Assembly: GCA_963814315.1 (NCBI GenBank)
Contig: CAWFCG010000001.1
Location: 904,504 to 968,503 of the forward strand
Direction: 5' to 3'
Source: JAFMJV01 sp963814315
Lineage (GTDB): Bacteria; Chloroflexota; Limnocylindria; Limnocylindrales; CSP1-4
Length of the DNA stretch: 64,000 nucleotides
Shown here: positions 24,336 to 35,401 of the stretch, in pieces
How the letters are laid out: every line of letters begins with the position of its first letter
Numbering within the stretch: position 1 is the stretch's first letter
Made by a program: the position numbers and the translations under genes
Notes under the pieces: model-generated
Told to the model about the DNA's origin: nothing
The model's database searches: none
Seen by the model: only the letters and a program-made list of their open reading frames with translations

Positions 24336-25424
24336 CTAGAGGGGTGGTGTCGCGGGTTCATGCCGCGGATCGGATTGGTCGATGTGGTCGATGAATGCCT
24401 GGGCCTTGGCGCGTCCCTCGTCGTCGAGGAATGTTGGCAGCACCACCTTTGTGCGCACGCGCAGGTCCCCTCGACCCTCCGCTCCGAAACTTGGCAGTCC
24501 CTGCCCGGTGAGCCGGAAGACGCGACCATTCTGGGTGCCGGCTGGGATGGTCAATGCCAGCCGCTTGCCGGCCAGCGTGTTGATGTGCACATCCGCGCCC
24601 AACAGTGCTTCGCCAAGCGTCAGCGACAGGTCTATGGTCAGGTCGGCACCGTCGCGAGTGAACACCGGATGCCTGGTGACACGCACGGTGATGTAGACGT
24701 TGCCGCCACCCTCGGCCTTGCCGGTGAGGCGGATCTTCTGGCCGTCGCGCACACCCGGCGGGATCTTGACCTGGAGCGTCTTGCTGCCGATCTGTAGGTG
24801 GCGCTCGCTGCCACGCATGACCTCTTCCAGGCTGATGTTGGCGTCGGCGGTGGCATCAGCCGGACGTGATGGCGTCGGCCGACGACCACGTGGTGAGCCG
24901 GTCCCAAAGCCTGACGGAGCGTAGCCGGCGCCGCTGTCGCCACCGACTCCACCGAAGAGTGGGTCGATGTCGACCTGCGGACCAGCGCTCCTCTGTCCCC
25001 CGCCAGCCCGAGCACCGCCCCCGCTACCGGTGAAGAAGGTGCGAAAGAAGTCGCTGAACCCGGACAGGTCTTCCGCGTTGCCGCGGTATTCGAAGCGCGC
25101 GCCGCCGGGGAAGCCACTGGTGCCGGCACCACCAGCGCCGCCGCCACCACTGAAACCAGCGAAGGGATTGCCGCCGGCAGGCCCGCCAGCTTGCTGGTAG
25201 GACTTCCAGTTGGCCCCGAGCTGATCGTACGCCTTGCGCTTCTCGGGATCAGACAGGACCTCGTTGGCCTCGCTGATCTCCTTGAAGCGCTGCTCGGCTG
25301 CGGCGTCACCCTTGTTGACGTCGGGATGGTTCTCGCGGGCAAGGCGACGGAAGGCCTTCTTGATGTCGGCCTTGCTGGCGCCTTTCTCTACACCCAGGGT
25401 GGCGTAGTAATCGCGATACTCCAT
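24336..25424 (-). CDS. DnaJ/CbpA-type co-chaperone
   Basis: The 362-residue J-domain protein stimulates DnaK. The J domain occupies residues 1-70 with HPD at 33-35. It is followed by a long Gly/Phe-rich linker (about 85-160) and the two C-terminal peptide-binding domains with a DnaJ-type dimer end. No CxxCxGxG zinc fingers occur, so it is the CbpA type. I start at the ATG giving MEYRDYYATLG, with GGAG just upstream; the longer open frame adds only an Arg/Ser-rich artefact. It lies 16 bases after lon and before clpB. Confidence 0.93.
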   Translation of the reverse strand: MEYRDYYATLGVEKGASKADIKKAFRRLARENHPDVNKGDAAAEQRFKEISEANEVLSDPEKRKAYDQLGANWKSYQQAGGPAGGNPFAGFSGGGGAGGAGTSGFPGGARFEYRGNAEDLSGFSDFFRTFFTGSGGGARAGGGQRSAGPQVDIDPLFGGVGGDSGAGYAPSGFGTGSPRGRRPTPSRPADATADANISLEEVMRGSERHLQIGSKTLQVKIPPGVRDGQKIRLTGKAEGGGNVYITVRVTRHPVFTRDGADLTIDLSLTLGEALLGADVHINTLAGKRLALTIPAGTQNGRVFRLTGQGLPSFGAEGRGDLRVRTKVVLPTFLDDEGRAKAQAFIDHIDQSDPRHEPATPPL

Positions 25425-25440
25425 CCGTCTCCGTTTGTCC

Positions 25441-27950
<2,510 letters not shown>

Positions 27951-27951
<1 letters not shown>

Positions 27952-28397
27952 CAGATCTCCTTGGTGGATCGGTCGCGGGTCAGGGGGAGTGGGTGTGGGT
28001 CGGTTGCTGTGGGTTGGGGCGTCTTGTCTGGCTTGGGACGGGGTGAGCTGAGCTCCTTGCCATCTTCTCGGACGGCGGCTTCGCGCTCGCTATAGAGCTG
28101 CTCCAGGATCCGCATCCCGAGTCTCTCCTCGAGCTCGAAGAGGATGCGGACCCCGGCCAGGTTCACGCCCAGATTCTGTGTCAGATGGCGGATCCAGAGG
28201 ATCCGCCGCAGGTCGTTCTCCGAGTAGAGACGGATATTGGTGGGTGTGCGGGCTGGACAGACCAGCCCCTCACCCTCGTAGATGCGAAGTGTGCGGGGGT
28301 GAACGCTGACCAGCTCGGCGGCTACGCTGATGACGTAGACCGGCCGGCTGGCTTCTGGCGCACTCCGTCCCTGTCGCGCTCCCGCTCTCTCCGACAC
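27951..28397 (-). CDS. hspR: HspR-like MerR-family heat-shock repressor
   Basis: This is a DNA-binding regulator of the MerR superfamily. The core from PVYVISVAAELVSVHPRTLRIYE through LVCPARTPTNIRLYSENDLRRI to LGVNLAGVRILFELEE matches HspR closely. HspR proteins repress chaperone operons and need DnaK as co-repressor. I use the GTG at 28397 (148 residues), five bases after the hsp20 stop; the open frame further upstream lies inside hsp20. The C-terminal 50 residues are Pro/Thr-rich. It is encoded inside the operon it probably controls (hsp20-hspR-lon-dnaJ-clpB), which implies autoregulation. Confidence 0.88.
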
Positions 28398-28401
28398 AGT
28401 G

Positions 28402-28920
28402 TCAGGCCTGATCGCCCGACTTGGATGTCGTCCCATTCGCCTCACCCTGTGACGTGGCCGCGACGGTCGCTCGTCCGTCGGCGACCGTCGAAACCGGGAT
28501 CTGGCGGGGCTTGGCGGCCTCGGCACGCGGGATGCTGAGATGGAGCATGCCATTCTCGAACGTCGCGCTGGCGTTATCCGTATCAAGCCCGTTGGGTAGC
28601 GTCAGCGTGCGGCTGCCGCTGCTGCGACGCAGCTCACGGTAGACACGCTCGCCCTCGTGGGTCTCACGCTCAGCCTGCTCCCTGACGCCGATAGTGAGCG
28701 TGTCCTGGTGGACCGTGACCTCGACATCCTCGGGGCGGATGCCGGGCAGGGCCGCTTCGACGGTGATGGAGTCCTCGTTGGAGGTGATATCGAGCGGCAA
28801 GCGAGCCTCCGAACCACCCCAAGCCAGCGGCCGGAAGGTGGTGGGGTCGAACAGCCGGTCGACGGCATCGCGGAACGACATGAAGTCGGAAGGCGGTGAA
28901 GTCCTGCGGATGATAGTCAT
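28402..28920 (-). CDS. Small heat-shock protein (Hsp20/alpha-crystallin)
   Basis: This ATP-independent holdase binds unfolding proteins. The 172 residues include an alpha-crystallin domain from about residue 40 to 135 (PLDITSNEDSITVEAALPGI through FENGMLHLSIPRAE) and a short tail. The ATG at 28920 follows GGAGG by 9 bases. It is the first gene of the stress operon and sits behind a strong promoter. The 84 bases of open frame upstream are the leader. Confidence 0.95.
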   Translation of the reverse strand: MTIIRRTSPPSDFMSFRDAVDRLFDPTTFRPLAWGGSEARLPLDITSNEDSITVEAALPGIRPEDVEVTVHQDTLTIGVREQAERETHEGERVYRELRRSSGSRTLTLPNGLDTDNASATFENGMLHLSIPRAEAAKPRQIPVSTVADGRATVAATSQGEANGTTSKSGDQA

Positions 28921-29005
28921 TTCGTGGTTCCTCCGTGTCTTGTCAGGTCCCGTTCGGGGCACTTGGCCACGCCCCGGTATCGGACGCTGACCCTGTACAC
29001 GCAAG

Positions 29006-29035
29006 ATAGTAGAACCATATCAATACCATTGTCAA
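29006..29035 (-). promoter_or_regulatory. Sigma-70-like promoter for the hsp20-hspR-lon-dnaJ-clpB operon
   Basis: On the minus strand a perfect -35 TTGACA (29035-29030) and a -10 TACTAT (29011-29006) are separated by 18 bases. Transcription would begin near 29000, leaving a leader of about 80 bases before the hsp20 ATG. The region is AT-richer than its surroundings. The classic HspR site (CTTGAGT-N7-ACTCAAG) and CIRCE are not present. Confidence 0.65.
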
Positions 29036-29521
29036 GAGTGTTCGCCGTTCAGTGATAGTGTAGTTGACAAAGATTCCGTTACAAAGTATGCCGGCTTTGG
29101 GCAGGGGTCCGTGAGTGTGCCACGTCACAAGGGGCCGGCATATGCAGGACCCCGGGAGCGATCCGGGCTCGTTTGCATCTGCTGCAGCACCCCGACGTGA
29201 AGACCGGCTGATCTGCCGATCCCATGCCTCAGAGGCACAGAGATGACAGGGGAGCGGCGACTCAGGTCGCTCCGGTGTCGAGATATTGCATCTGCTGCAA
29301 GGTCCACGCCAAGCGTGGCACGGCAGCCAGGAACCGAGGCGACTTGAGCATCAGCACCGGGGGTCCGGTGCTTCCCGTGGTGTGTGTCGCAGGACCCCTG
29401 GGCGGGTGCGCGCGCAAGGCGACTCCACGGGCGAAGGCAGCGGCAGGGGGCACGGCCAACCTTGGCGTGGGTCAGCCGACCCCCGAGCCGGCCCCGAGTA
29501 GCGTCGCTTCGCGCAGGGCAG
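29036..29521. other. Intergenic region between the heat-shock operon and the RCK gene
   Basis: No convincing gene is seen. It holds a plus-strand TTGACA at 29064-29069 facing the heat-shock promoter, and two copies of TTGCATCTGCTGCA (29173-29186 and 29286-29299), each shortly preceded by a GC-rich GGAGCG segment. The end near 29500 is the downstream region of the RCK gene. Short open frames here lack ribosome-binding sites and family features. Confidence 0.5.
29173..29299. repeat. Pair of identical 14-bp direct repeats
   Basis: TTGCATCTGCTGCA occurs at 29173-29186 and again at 29286-29299, 113 bases apart, in non-coding DNA. Each copy contains TGCA on both sides of a short core. Flanking sequence shares a looser GGAGCG...CTCG pattern, so the two may be decayed copies of a longer unit or sites for a dimeric protein. 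Confidence 0.55.
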
Positions 29522-30202
29522 CTAGGCGGAGGCGATCTCCGGGCTTTCGCCGATGAGTTGCATACGGAGGTCGTTCTCGCATTCGGTGCGCGAGACGGCG
29601 ATGACCTTGTCACCCTCCCGGAAGACCGTATCTGGACGCACCGGCTGCGCCCGGTCGTCGCGGATGACGACGAACAGGGTGCAGCCCTCCGGCAGGTCGA
29701 TGTCCTCGGGGCGACGACCGAGGGCAGGCGAGTCCTCGGCGATCTGCGCCTCCAGCAGCTCCAGCTCGCCGCCTTCGAGGTTGGCAAGGTGGAGCAGCTC
29801 GTGCACCGGGATATCCTGCTCGATGGCCGCCAACACCATCCGCGTGGGGCTGATGATCTCGTCCACGCCGAGGTTGCGGAACAAGACTTCGTTGTGTGGG
29901 TTATTGACGCGTGCGATGGTGCGCGGCACATCGAAGTGGTGCTTGGCCATCTGGCACACAACGAGGTTGTCGGCGTCGTCGCCGGTGACGGCCGCCACGA
30001 TCGCGGCGCGGTTGGCGCCGGCCTCGGAGAGGTGTGTACCCTCTGAGCCGTCACGATTCACGACCACGGCACCCAACTCGTCGCGGATGCGTTCGGCACT
30101 GCGCAGATCCTTCTCCATGAGCACGATCTCGTGGCCTTCGGCGAGGAGCTCCTTGGTCAGATAGAAGCCGACGCGGCCACCACCGACGACGATCACGAAC
30201 AC
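29522..30202 (-). CDS. RCK-domain potassium-channel/transporter regulator (TrkA family)
   Basis: This cytosolic gating subunit binds nucleotides (NAD(H) or ATP) and regulates K+ transport. The 226 residues have an N-terminal Rossmann fold with VVGGGRVGFYLTKEL near the start, a terminal Asp/Glu after the second strand (LMEKD), and a C-terminal RCK_C domain (about 140-215, VIRDDRAQPVRPDTVFREGDKVIAV). The GTG start at 30202 lies two bases after the preceding RCK gene. It forms a set with that gene, a Usp and a KimA-like permease. Confidence 0.9.
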   Translation of the reverse strand: MFVIVVGGGRVGFYLTKELLAEGHEIVLMEKDLRSAERIRDELGAVVVNRDGSEGTHLSEAGANRAAIVAAVTGDDADNLVVCQMAKHHFDVPRTIARVNNPHNEVLFRNLGVDEIISPTRMVLAAIEQDIPVHELLHLANLEGGELELLEAQIAEDSPALGRRPEDIDLPEGCTLFVVIRDDRAQPVRPDTVFREGDKVIAVSRTECENDLRMQLIGESPEIASA

Positions 30203-30204
30203 GG

Positions 30205-30825
30205 CTATCGGCCTCCAGTGCTGTCGGTGGGGGCGGGTGTCGAGCCGGACGACGTCTCCCCGGCGCGCGCATCCGTCCCGGCGCGCGCATCCATCCCGCC
30301 AACGGTGACCGTCACGTTGCCCGCCCTGCGTACGTCCGCCGCCGCGGCCTCCGCCGTCGGAACCTCCGCCGATGCCGGTGCTGGGGGAATGACGGCAACG
30401 TTGACATCACCCGCGCCCGGCACAGCCGGAGCGCCCATATACCGACCGATGCTGTCCATCATCATCTCAGTGCGATTGATGGTATCGAGGCCCAGCGTGG
30501 TGTACGCCCGGGAGCGCACCGGGTCGTTGATCTTGCACAGCACGTGCGGGATGGCGAACGCCTGCCTGGCCAGCTGTGCAGCGAGGATGTTGCGGTTGTC
30601 TCCGTTGGTCAGGGCAAAGAACCACTCGGCCTCGCCAGCACCAGCGCGCTCAAGCACGCTGGCATCGGTGCCATCGCCTCGCAACGCCTGTCCGGAGAAG
30701 CCCGGTGCCAGCCGACGGAAGCTGTCGGTACTGATGTCGAGGATGACCACCTCGTGACCTGCATCTGCGAGTTGACTTGCCAAGCCGGCACCGACTCGTC
30801 CGCTGCCGACGATGATTGCGCGCAT
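30205..30825 (-). CDS. RCK_N-only protein with disordered tail (TrkA family)
   Basis: The 206 residues begin with a complete nucleotide-binding Rossmann fold (MRAIIVGSGRVGAGLASQL, LDISTDSFRRL) to about residue 135. Instead of the expected RCK_C ligand domain there is an 80-residue Ala/Pro/Thr-rich tail. The longer open frame upstream is antisense to the Usp gene; the ATG at 30825 fits the family start. It probably pairs with the complete RCK protein encoded next to it, forming a hetero-ring with one sensing domain per pair (inference). Confidence 0.87.
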   Translation of the reverse strand: MRAIIVGSGRVGAGLASQLADAGHEVVILDISTDSFRRLAPGFSGQALRGDGTDASVLERAGAGEAEWFFALTNGDNRNILAAQLARQAFAIPHVLCKINDPVRSRAYTTLGLDTINRTEMMMDSIGRYMGAPAVPGAGDVNVAVIPPAPASAEVPTAEAAAADVRRAGNVTVTVGGMDARAGTDARAGETSSGSTPAPTDSTGGR

Positions 30826-30829
30826 CGTT

Positions 30830-31327
30830 CTAGATCCTCTTGATGGCCCGGTTGGCGGCTTGGTCACGCTCATCGCTCCTCGCGACCGGTTCACGGACCA
30901 CGAAGACACGACAGGGCGCATTCTTGAAGACATAGGGAATGGTCTGGCCGAGGGCGAAGTCGCCGCCGAAGCGGACCTTGTAGGGCAGGCCCATGACGAT
31001 GGCGTCGGCATCAAGCGCGACGGCCTCGTCGACCAGTGCGGCGCCCACATCGCGTGCCTGTAGGAGTTGCGTCTCAAGTGGCACCTTCTGCGCCTCGGCC
31101 ATGCCCTCCGCGAGGTCGAGTGCCCGTGACGCTTCCTCGCGCTGCTCCTCAAGGTCGTCATCGAGATCGTGCCGCCAGTCCACTTCCAGCACGTAGACCG
31201 CCACCAGCTCAGCCTCGTCGGCTCGAGCGAGCTTGCAGCCGCACTCGATCACGAGCTCATCAGTGGGTCCGCCATCGAGGTGGAGGACGGCACGTTTCAA
31301 GGGTCTGTTCGGTGTCGGGTCGGGCAC
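30830..31327 (-). CDS. Universal stress protein-like (UspA) domain
   Basis: The 165 residues have a Usp-type fold: RAVLHLDGGPTDELVIECGCKLA at the start, a central acidic helix (DLDDDLEEQREEASRAL), VALDADAIVMGLPYK and a C-terminal APCRVFVVREP strand. The ATP loop (G-x2-G-x9-G) is only loosely kept, so nucleotide binding is uncertain. GTG start at 31327. It lies between a KimA-like K+ permease and two RCK proteins, so it may sense nucleotides or c-di-AMP for the transporter (inference). Confidence 0.75.
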   Translation of the reverse strand: MPDPTPNRPLKRAVLHLDGGPTDELVIECGCKLARADEAELVAVYVLEVDWRHDLDDDLEEQREEASRALDLAEGMAEAQKVPLETQLLQARDVGAALVDEAVALDADAIVMGLPYKVRFGGDFALGQTIPYVFKNAPCRVFVVREPVARSDERDQAANRAIKRI

Positions 31328-31419
31328 GGCTGAAGCCTACCACCGCGCCATCGTCACGGGCCACGCGAGGCATGGCGCCCGGACATCGACCCTGGTGATG
31401 ACCATGCGGCCGCGTGGCC

Positions 31420-33585
31420 CTAGCGCCGCCAGCCCGATCGGCGCGAGCGTATTTCAGGCTGCTTGTGCTCGCCACCGTCCTCGACATGGCCATTGCCGTC
31501 GGTCCCGCGCTCAGCGCCGAAGGGTACGTCGGCCACGACTGTGTTGGGCCGGCCGATGAGCGCCTGGCGGATGCGACTGGCCTTCTGGTTGTGCAGGAAG
31601 CGGTCCCACCAGTGTCGCGGCACGTACTCCGGCAGCACCACGATAGTGATGGTGTTGGGCGGCGTCGGCGCCATCACGTCGAGGTAGTGCAGGAACGGCA
31701 GCACCAGGGAGCGATAGGGTGTCTCGACGATGACCAGCGGGACACCCGGAAGCATGTGCTCCCACTCGCGCCGCAGCTGCTCGGCTGCCTCGGGATCGAT
31801 GGTGAGATGGACCGCGCGAACATCATCCGACACCGTGCGGCCGAACTGGACCGAGCGGATGACCGCACGTGAGAGGTTCGGCACCGGGATGATCACGCGG
31901 CTGCTCTTGGTAGGTGGACCGTAGACGCGGCTGTGGTCGACTTCCAGCTCCTTCTCAGCCGTGTCGTACTCGTGGCGGATGAACGACATCACTCCGACCA
32001 GCACGGGGATGAGCAAGAGCACGATGAGCGAGGTCGGTGCCTTGACCACGGCCACGTCGATGGCGACCAGGCCGGTGATGACGGCACCGACGCTGTTGAC
32101 GGTGAGGCGGCGACGGAAGCCAGGCGGTCGCTCACGCAGCCAGTGTCGGATCATGCCCGTCTGGCTGATGGTGAAGTCGATGAACACGCCCACGGCATAC
32201 AGGGGGATCAAGGCGTGCGCCGAGGCACCGAAGACGACGACGAGGATGCTGGCAAGGATGCCGAGCACCAGGATCCCAGTGGTGAAGGCCAGGCGGTCGC
32301 CACGGTAGGCGAAGCGCCGCGGGAAGAAGTTGTCCGATGCCAGGACGGCCGCCAGGCGAGGAAAGGCGGCAAAGGACGTGTTGGCCGCCAGCATCAGGAT
32401 GACCGCGGCGAAGGTCAGGAAGAGGTAGAAGCCGATGGAGTCGAGGCCGAAGACATGGCCGGCCACCTGCGACAGCACCGTGCTGTCCTGGTTGGGCACG
32501 ACGGCGAAGCCGCTGGCGAGGAAGGTGATGCCGATGAACAGCGTGGCCAGCAGCACTGCCATCACCGCCAGCGTCGTCGCGGCGTTCTTCGACTCTGGAG
32601 GGTCGAAGGAGGGCACGCCGGTGGCGATGGCCTCTGTGCCGGTCAGGGCCACCGCGCCGGAGGCGAATGCGCGCATGGCCAGCAGGAGGATGGCAAAGCT
32701 GGCCATGTCGATCGAGGCGTCCCGCATGCTGGGATAGCTGGCACCTTCACCGCCGACGATGATCTGCCACCCTCCCAGGATGATCATGAGCAGTGCAGAT
32801 CCCACGAAGAGATAGGTGGGGATTGCGAAGATGTTGCCGGCCTCGCGCACTCCGCGCAGGTTGGCCAGGGTGATGACCGCCACCACGACGACGGCTATCG
32901 CCACCTGCCAGGGACCCAGGCTGGGGATGGCGGCGATGATCTGCTCCGAAGCCGAAGAGATCGACACCGCTACCGTGAGCACGTAGTCAATGAGCAGCGC
33001 TGATGCCGCGACGAGCGAGGCTGTGCGGCCGATGTTGGCCTTTGAGACCGAGTAGGAGCCGCCACCGTTGGGATACGCCACCACGACCTGTCGGTAGCTG
33101 ATGGCGACGATGCCGAGCAGCAAGGCGATGGTGATGGAGACGGGCAGGGCCAGGTTCAGCGCCGCCAGGCCGATACCGCCGATCAGCAGTGCCCGCAGGA
33201 TCTCCTCGGTGGCATAGGCGCTGGAGCTGATGGCGTCGGAGCTGAAGATGGCCAGGGCCTTCTTCTTGGAGAGACGCTCACCGATCTCCTCGACAGAGGC
33301 CAGGGGCCGACCGAAGAACATGCGCCGAGCGCCTGCCACGAAGCGCCGTCCCGTTTGGACTTCTTCGTGTGCCTTGGGTCGCGCCTGCAGCGCTCCCGAT
33401 GGCGTGTACCGGAAGTATTCGCTCCGCGTCCGATCGATGCGCACACGGCGGTTGCCCGGCTTCTGGCCCGAAAGGCCGCTGGCCTTGGCTGTGCGTGGCG
33501 CCTTGTCAGGATCGGAAGGTGGGCGCTGGCCGCCCTCGTCGGTCGTCATGGGCATCGGGAGGCCACTGTCGCGGCCAGGTCGCAC
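31420..33585 (-). CDS. KimA-like potassium transporter (APC superfamily)
   Basis: The 721-residue protein has about 12 transmembrane helices followed by a cytosolic domain of about 170 residues. The N-terminal segment LSKKKALAIFSSDAISSSAYATEEIL is typical of the KimA/YdaO branch of APC proteins, which are K+/H+ symporters inhibited by c-di-AMP in Bacillus. The helix-1 motif is intact. Three starts are possible: GTG 33585, ATG 33555 and ATG 33549. None has a clear ribosome-binding site. The adjacent Usp and RCK genes support a K+ role. Amino-acid transport is the alternative. Confidence 0.8.
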   Translation of the reverse strand: MRPGRDSGLPMPMTTDEGGQRPPSDPDKAPRTAKASGLSGQKPGNRRVRIDRTRSEYFRYTPSGALQARPKAHEEVQTGRRFVAGARRMFFGRPLASVEEIGERLSKKKALAIFSSDAISSSAYATEEILRALLIGGIGLAALNLALPVSITIALLLGIVAISYRQVVVAYPNGGGSYSVSKANIGRTASLVAASALLIDYVLTVAVSISSASEQIIAAIPSLGPWQVAIAVVVVAVITLANLRGVREAGNIFAIPTYLFVGSALLMIILGGWQIIVGGEGASYPSMRDASIDMASFAILLLAMRAFASGAVALTGTEAIATGVPSFDPPESKNAATTLAVMAVLLATLFIGITFLASGFAVVPNQDSTVLSQVAGHVFGLDSIGFYLFLTFAAVILMLAANTSFAAFPRLAAVLASDNFFPRRFAYRGDRLAFTTGILVLGILASILVVVFGASAHALIPLYAVGVFIDFTISQTGMIRHWLRERPPGFRRRLTVNSVGAVITGLVAIDVAVVKAPTSLIVLLLIPVLVGVMSFIRHEYDTAEKELEVDHSRVYGPPTKSSRVIIPVPNLSRAVIRSVQFGRTVSDDVRAVHLTIDPEAAEQLRREWEHMLPGVPLVIVETPYRSLVLPFLHYLDVMAPTPPNTITIVVLPEYVPRHWWDRFLHNQKASRIRQALIGRPNTVVADVPFGAERGTDGNGHVEDGGEHKQPEIRSRRSGWRR

Positions 33586-33728
33586 GCGCCCCGGACCAAG
33601 CCGCCGTGCGCGTTCACAGGTTCCTCGTCAGGATAGGCACAGCGCTCAGGGACCGATGGGTCGAATGCGTTGGGCCAGCTTTCGGTGTGGCAAGTATGCC
33701 GTGGTCTGCGGACGAGGGCATGACGCGA

Positions 33729-34451
33729 TCAGACGCCCGTCTTGAGTCGATCGGCCAGTCGACCTGGCAGGGGCAGGCGACGGATGGCCGCTTGCGTCCG
33801 CTCGATGTCGTAGTCCACGCGCAGCCAGGCGACCTCCGCCGACTCCGTGTCGATGGTCATGGCGCAGGCGCGTGGGTCGCTATCTCGCGGCTGCCCCACC
33901 GAACCGGGGTTCAGGATGCAGCGGCGCGCGTCGAGCGTGAGTCGTCCGCCGTCCTTGGCGAACAGCGCCTCGACCTGGCCGTCGTCGTCTCGGAAGGTGA
34001 GCTGGTGATGCGTGTGACCGACGACGCAATAGGGTGTTTCGAAGGCGGCCAGGTTGATACGAGCGGCGGGGACTGAGAAGAGGTATTCCCAAAGCGGATC
34101 CCGCGGGCTGCCGTGGACCAGCGTAAAGTCGCCCTCCACGCGCCTATCGGGAAGCCCCGCCAGCCAATCGAGGTTGCGCTGCTGCATCGTCTCTGCGGTC
34201 CACACCACGGCCGCCCGGGCCAGGTCGTTGAAGGCGCCCAGCGGTAGGCGGCCGAGCACTGCGGCATCGTGGTTGCCCTGCACGGCTACGGCATCTTCGG
34301 AGCGCAAGCGTTCCACGACCTCATCGGGATGTGGGCCATAGCCCACGATGTCGCCCAGGACCCACAGGCGGTCGCGGCCAGCCACGGCCCGGAGGACGGC
34401 CTCAAGGGCGGGCAGATTGGCGTGGATGTCGGAGACCACCGCGATGTGCAT
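33729..34451 (-). CDS. Metallophosphoesterase (YfcE/serine-threonine phosphatase-like)
   Basis: The 240-residue protein shows all calcineurin-type motifs: DIHAN at 8-12, GDIVGYG near 38, GNHD near 60, H in LVHGSP and the GHTHHQ motif near 145. It should be a two-metal phosphodiesterase or protein phosphatase; the substrate is unknown. The stop is 140 bases from the KimA-like start and the genes share a strand. Confidence 0.9.
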   Translation of the reverse strand: MHIAVVSDIHANLPALEAVLRAVAGRDRLWVLGDIVGYGPHPDEVVERLRSEDAVAVQGNHDAAVLGRLPLGAFNDLARAAVVWTAETMQQRNLDWLAGLPDRRVEGDFTLVHGSPRDPLWEYLFSVPAARINLAAFETPYCVVGHTHHQLTFRDDDGQVEALFAKDGGRLTLDARRCILNPGSVGQPRDSDPRACAMTIDTESAEVAWLRVDYDIERTQAAIRRLPLPGRLADRLKTGV

Positions 34452-34506
34452 CGGCGCGAGGGTAGCAGGGCCCGGTGCGCCGGAGCAGCTTCACGCCGGA
34501 GCAGCT

Positions 34507-35401
34507 TCAGGTCTTGCGGCGCTTGCGCATGCCTGCCGGGCGCGGGTAAGCCGAGGGCGTGGGCCGTTCCTTGGAGACGAAGACCAGGCGATGGCCGGGC
34601 AGTGTCACCGCGTCCACCGTCACGACCTCCGGCCGGCCGCCTCCGGTCGCGCGGATGATGGAGCCGGCGTCACGCAACTCGGCGCGTAGACCGCCTCGCT
34701 CCACTTCTCGTTTCCAGGCCACGACCACGCCACCCACCCTGGTCAGTGGCAGGCCCAGCTCGATGACCTCTGCCAGCGAGCCGACGGCGCGGGCGACGAC
34801 GAGATCCCACGCGCCTCGATGGTCGGCCTCCTCCGCCAGGTCCTCGGCGCGCTCGGCGATGGCCTCGATCAGCGGGGCGTCGGTGCCGTTCGCCTCGCTT
34901 TCCTCGTCGGCGCCGTCCGTGGCAAGGATGGCGGCGACAGCCGCCCCCGCCACGCTCAGGAAGCGCGCCTTCTTGCCCACCGAATCCAGCAGTCCAACCC
35001 GCGACAGGGACAGCGCTGCCGCCAGGGGCAGGCCGGGATAACCACCACCCGACCCGAGGTCGAGGAGGGTCGCCCGCGGCCGCACCATCTGCGAGATCTT
35101 GTCTCACTGCGCTGAGGGAGTCGCAGGTATGGCGGCGCGCGATGTCGGCCGGCTCGCGGATGGCGGTGAGGTTGATGGCGGCATTCCAGTCACGCAGCAA
35201 TCGCGCGTGCGCCTCGTAGCTGCGCCTCGCCCCTGGCCTCGCAGCCGGTGTACCCAGCAATCCCAACTCGCGCAGACCTTCGGCGATGGTCTCGTCGAAA
35301 GCGTCGCCCATGGCTGCCAAGGTGTGAGGATCGGTCGGCAGCTCGCGACGCACGACAGCGTTAGGTTCGCTCACGTTTCGGGCCCGCCCGGGGTCAGGCA
35401 T
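34507..35401 (-). pseudogene. rsmG: 16S rRNA m7G527 methyltransferase, split by a frameshift
   Basis: RsmG (GidB) methylates G527 of 16S rRNA. The N-terminal part reads in one frame (RDWNAAINLTAIREPADIARRHTCDSL, about 35311 down to 35110). The SAM-binding part begins in another (LLDLGSGGGYPGLPLAAAL, then LLDSVGKKARFL) and runs to the stop at 34507. The join lies between about 35110 and 35070 and needs a shift of one base. Neither half is a complete enzyme. The C-terminal frame alone could start at an ATG at 35088 but would lack the N-terminal helical domain. No slippery heptamer is evident, so a mutation or assembly error is more likely than programmed shifting. The start may be ATG 35311, or a GTG near 35374. 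Confidence 0.72.

Noticed and set aside
28921..29120. HAIR (HspR) operator or CIRCE element before hsp20
   Set aside because: Neither CTTGAGT-N7-ACTCAAG nor TTAGCACTC-N9-GAGTGCTAA is present; only a loose TTGTCAA/TTGACAA pair was found.
29036..29521. c-di-AMP (ydaO) riboswitch for the potassium genes
   Set aside because: The region lies downstream, not upstream, of the potassium genes, and the conserved GGG-containing core of the riboswitch was not seen; the 140 bases before the KimA-like gene also lack it.
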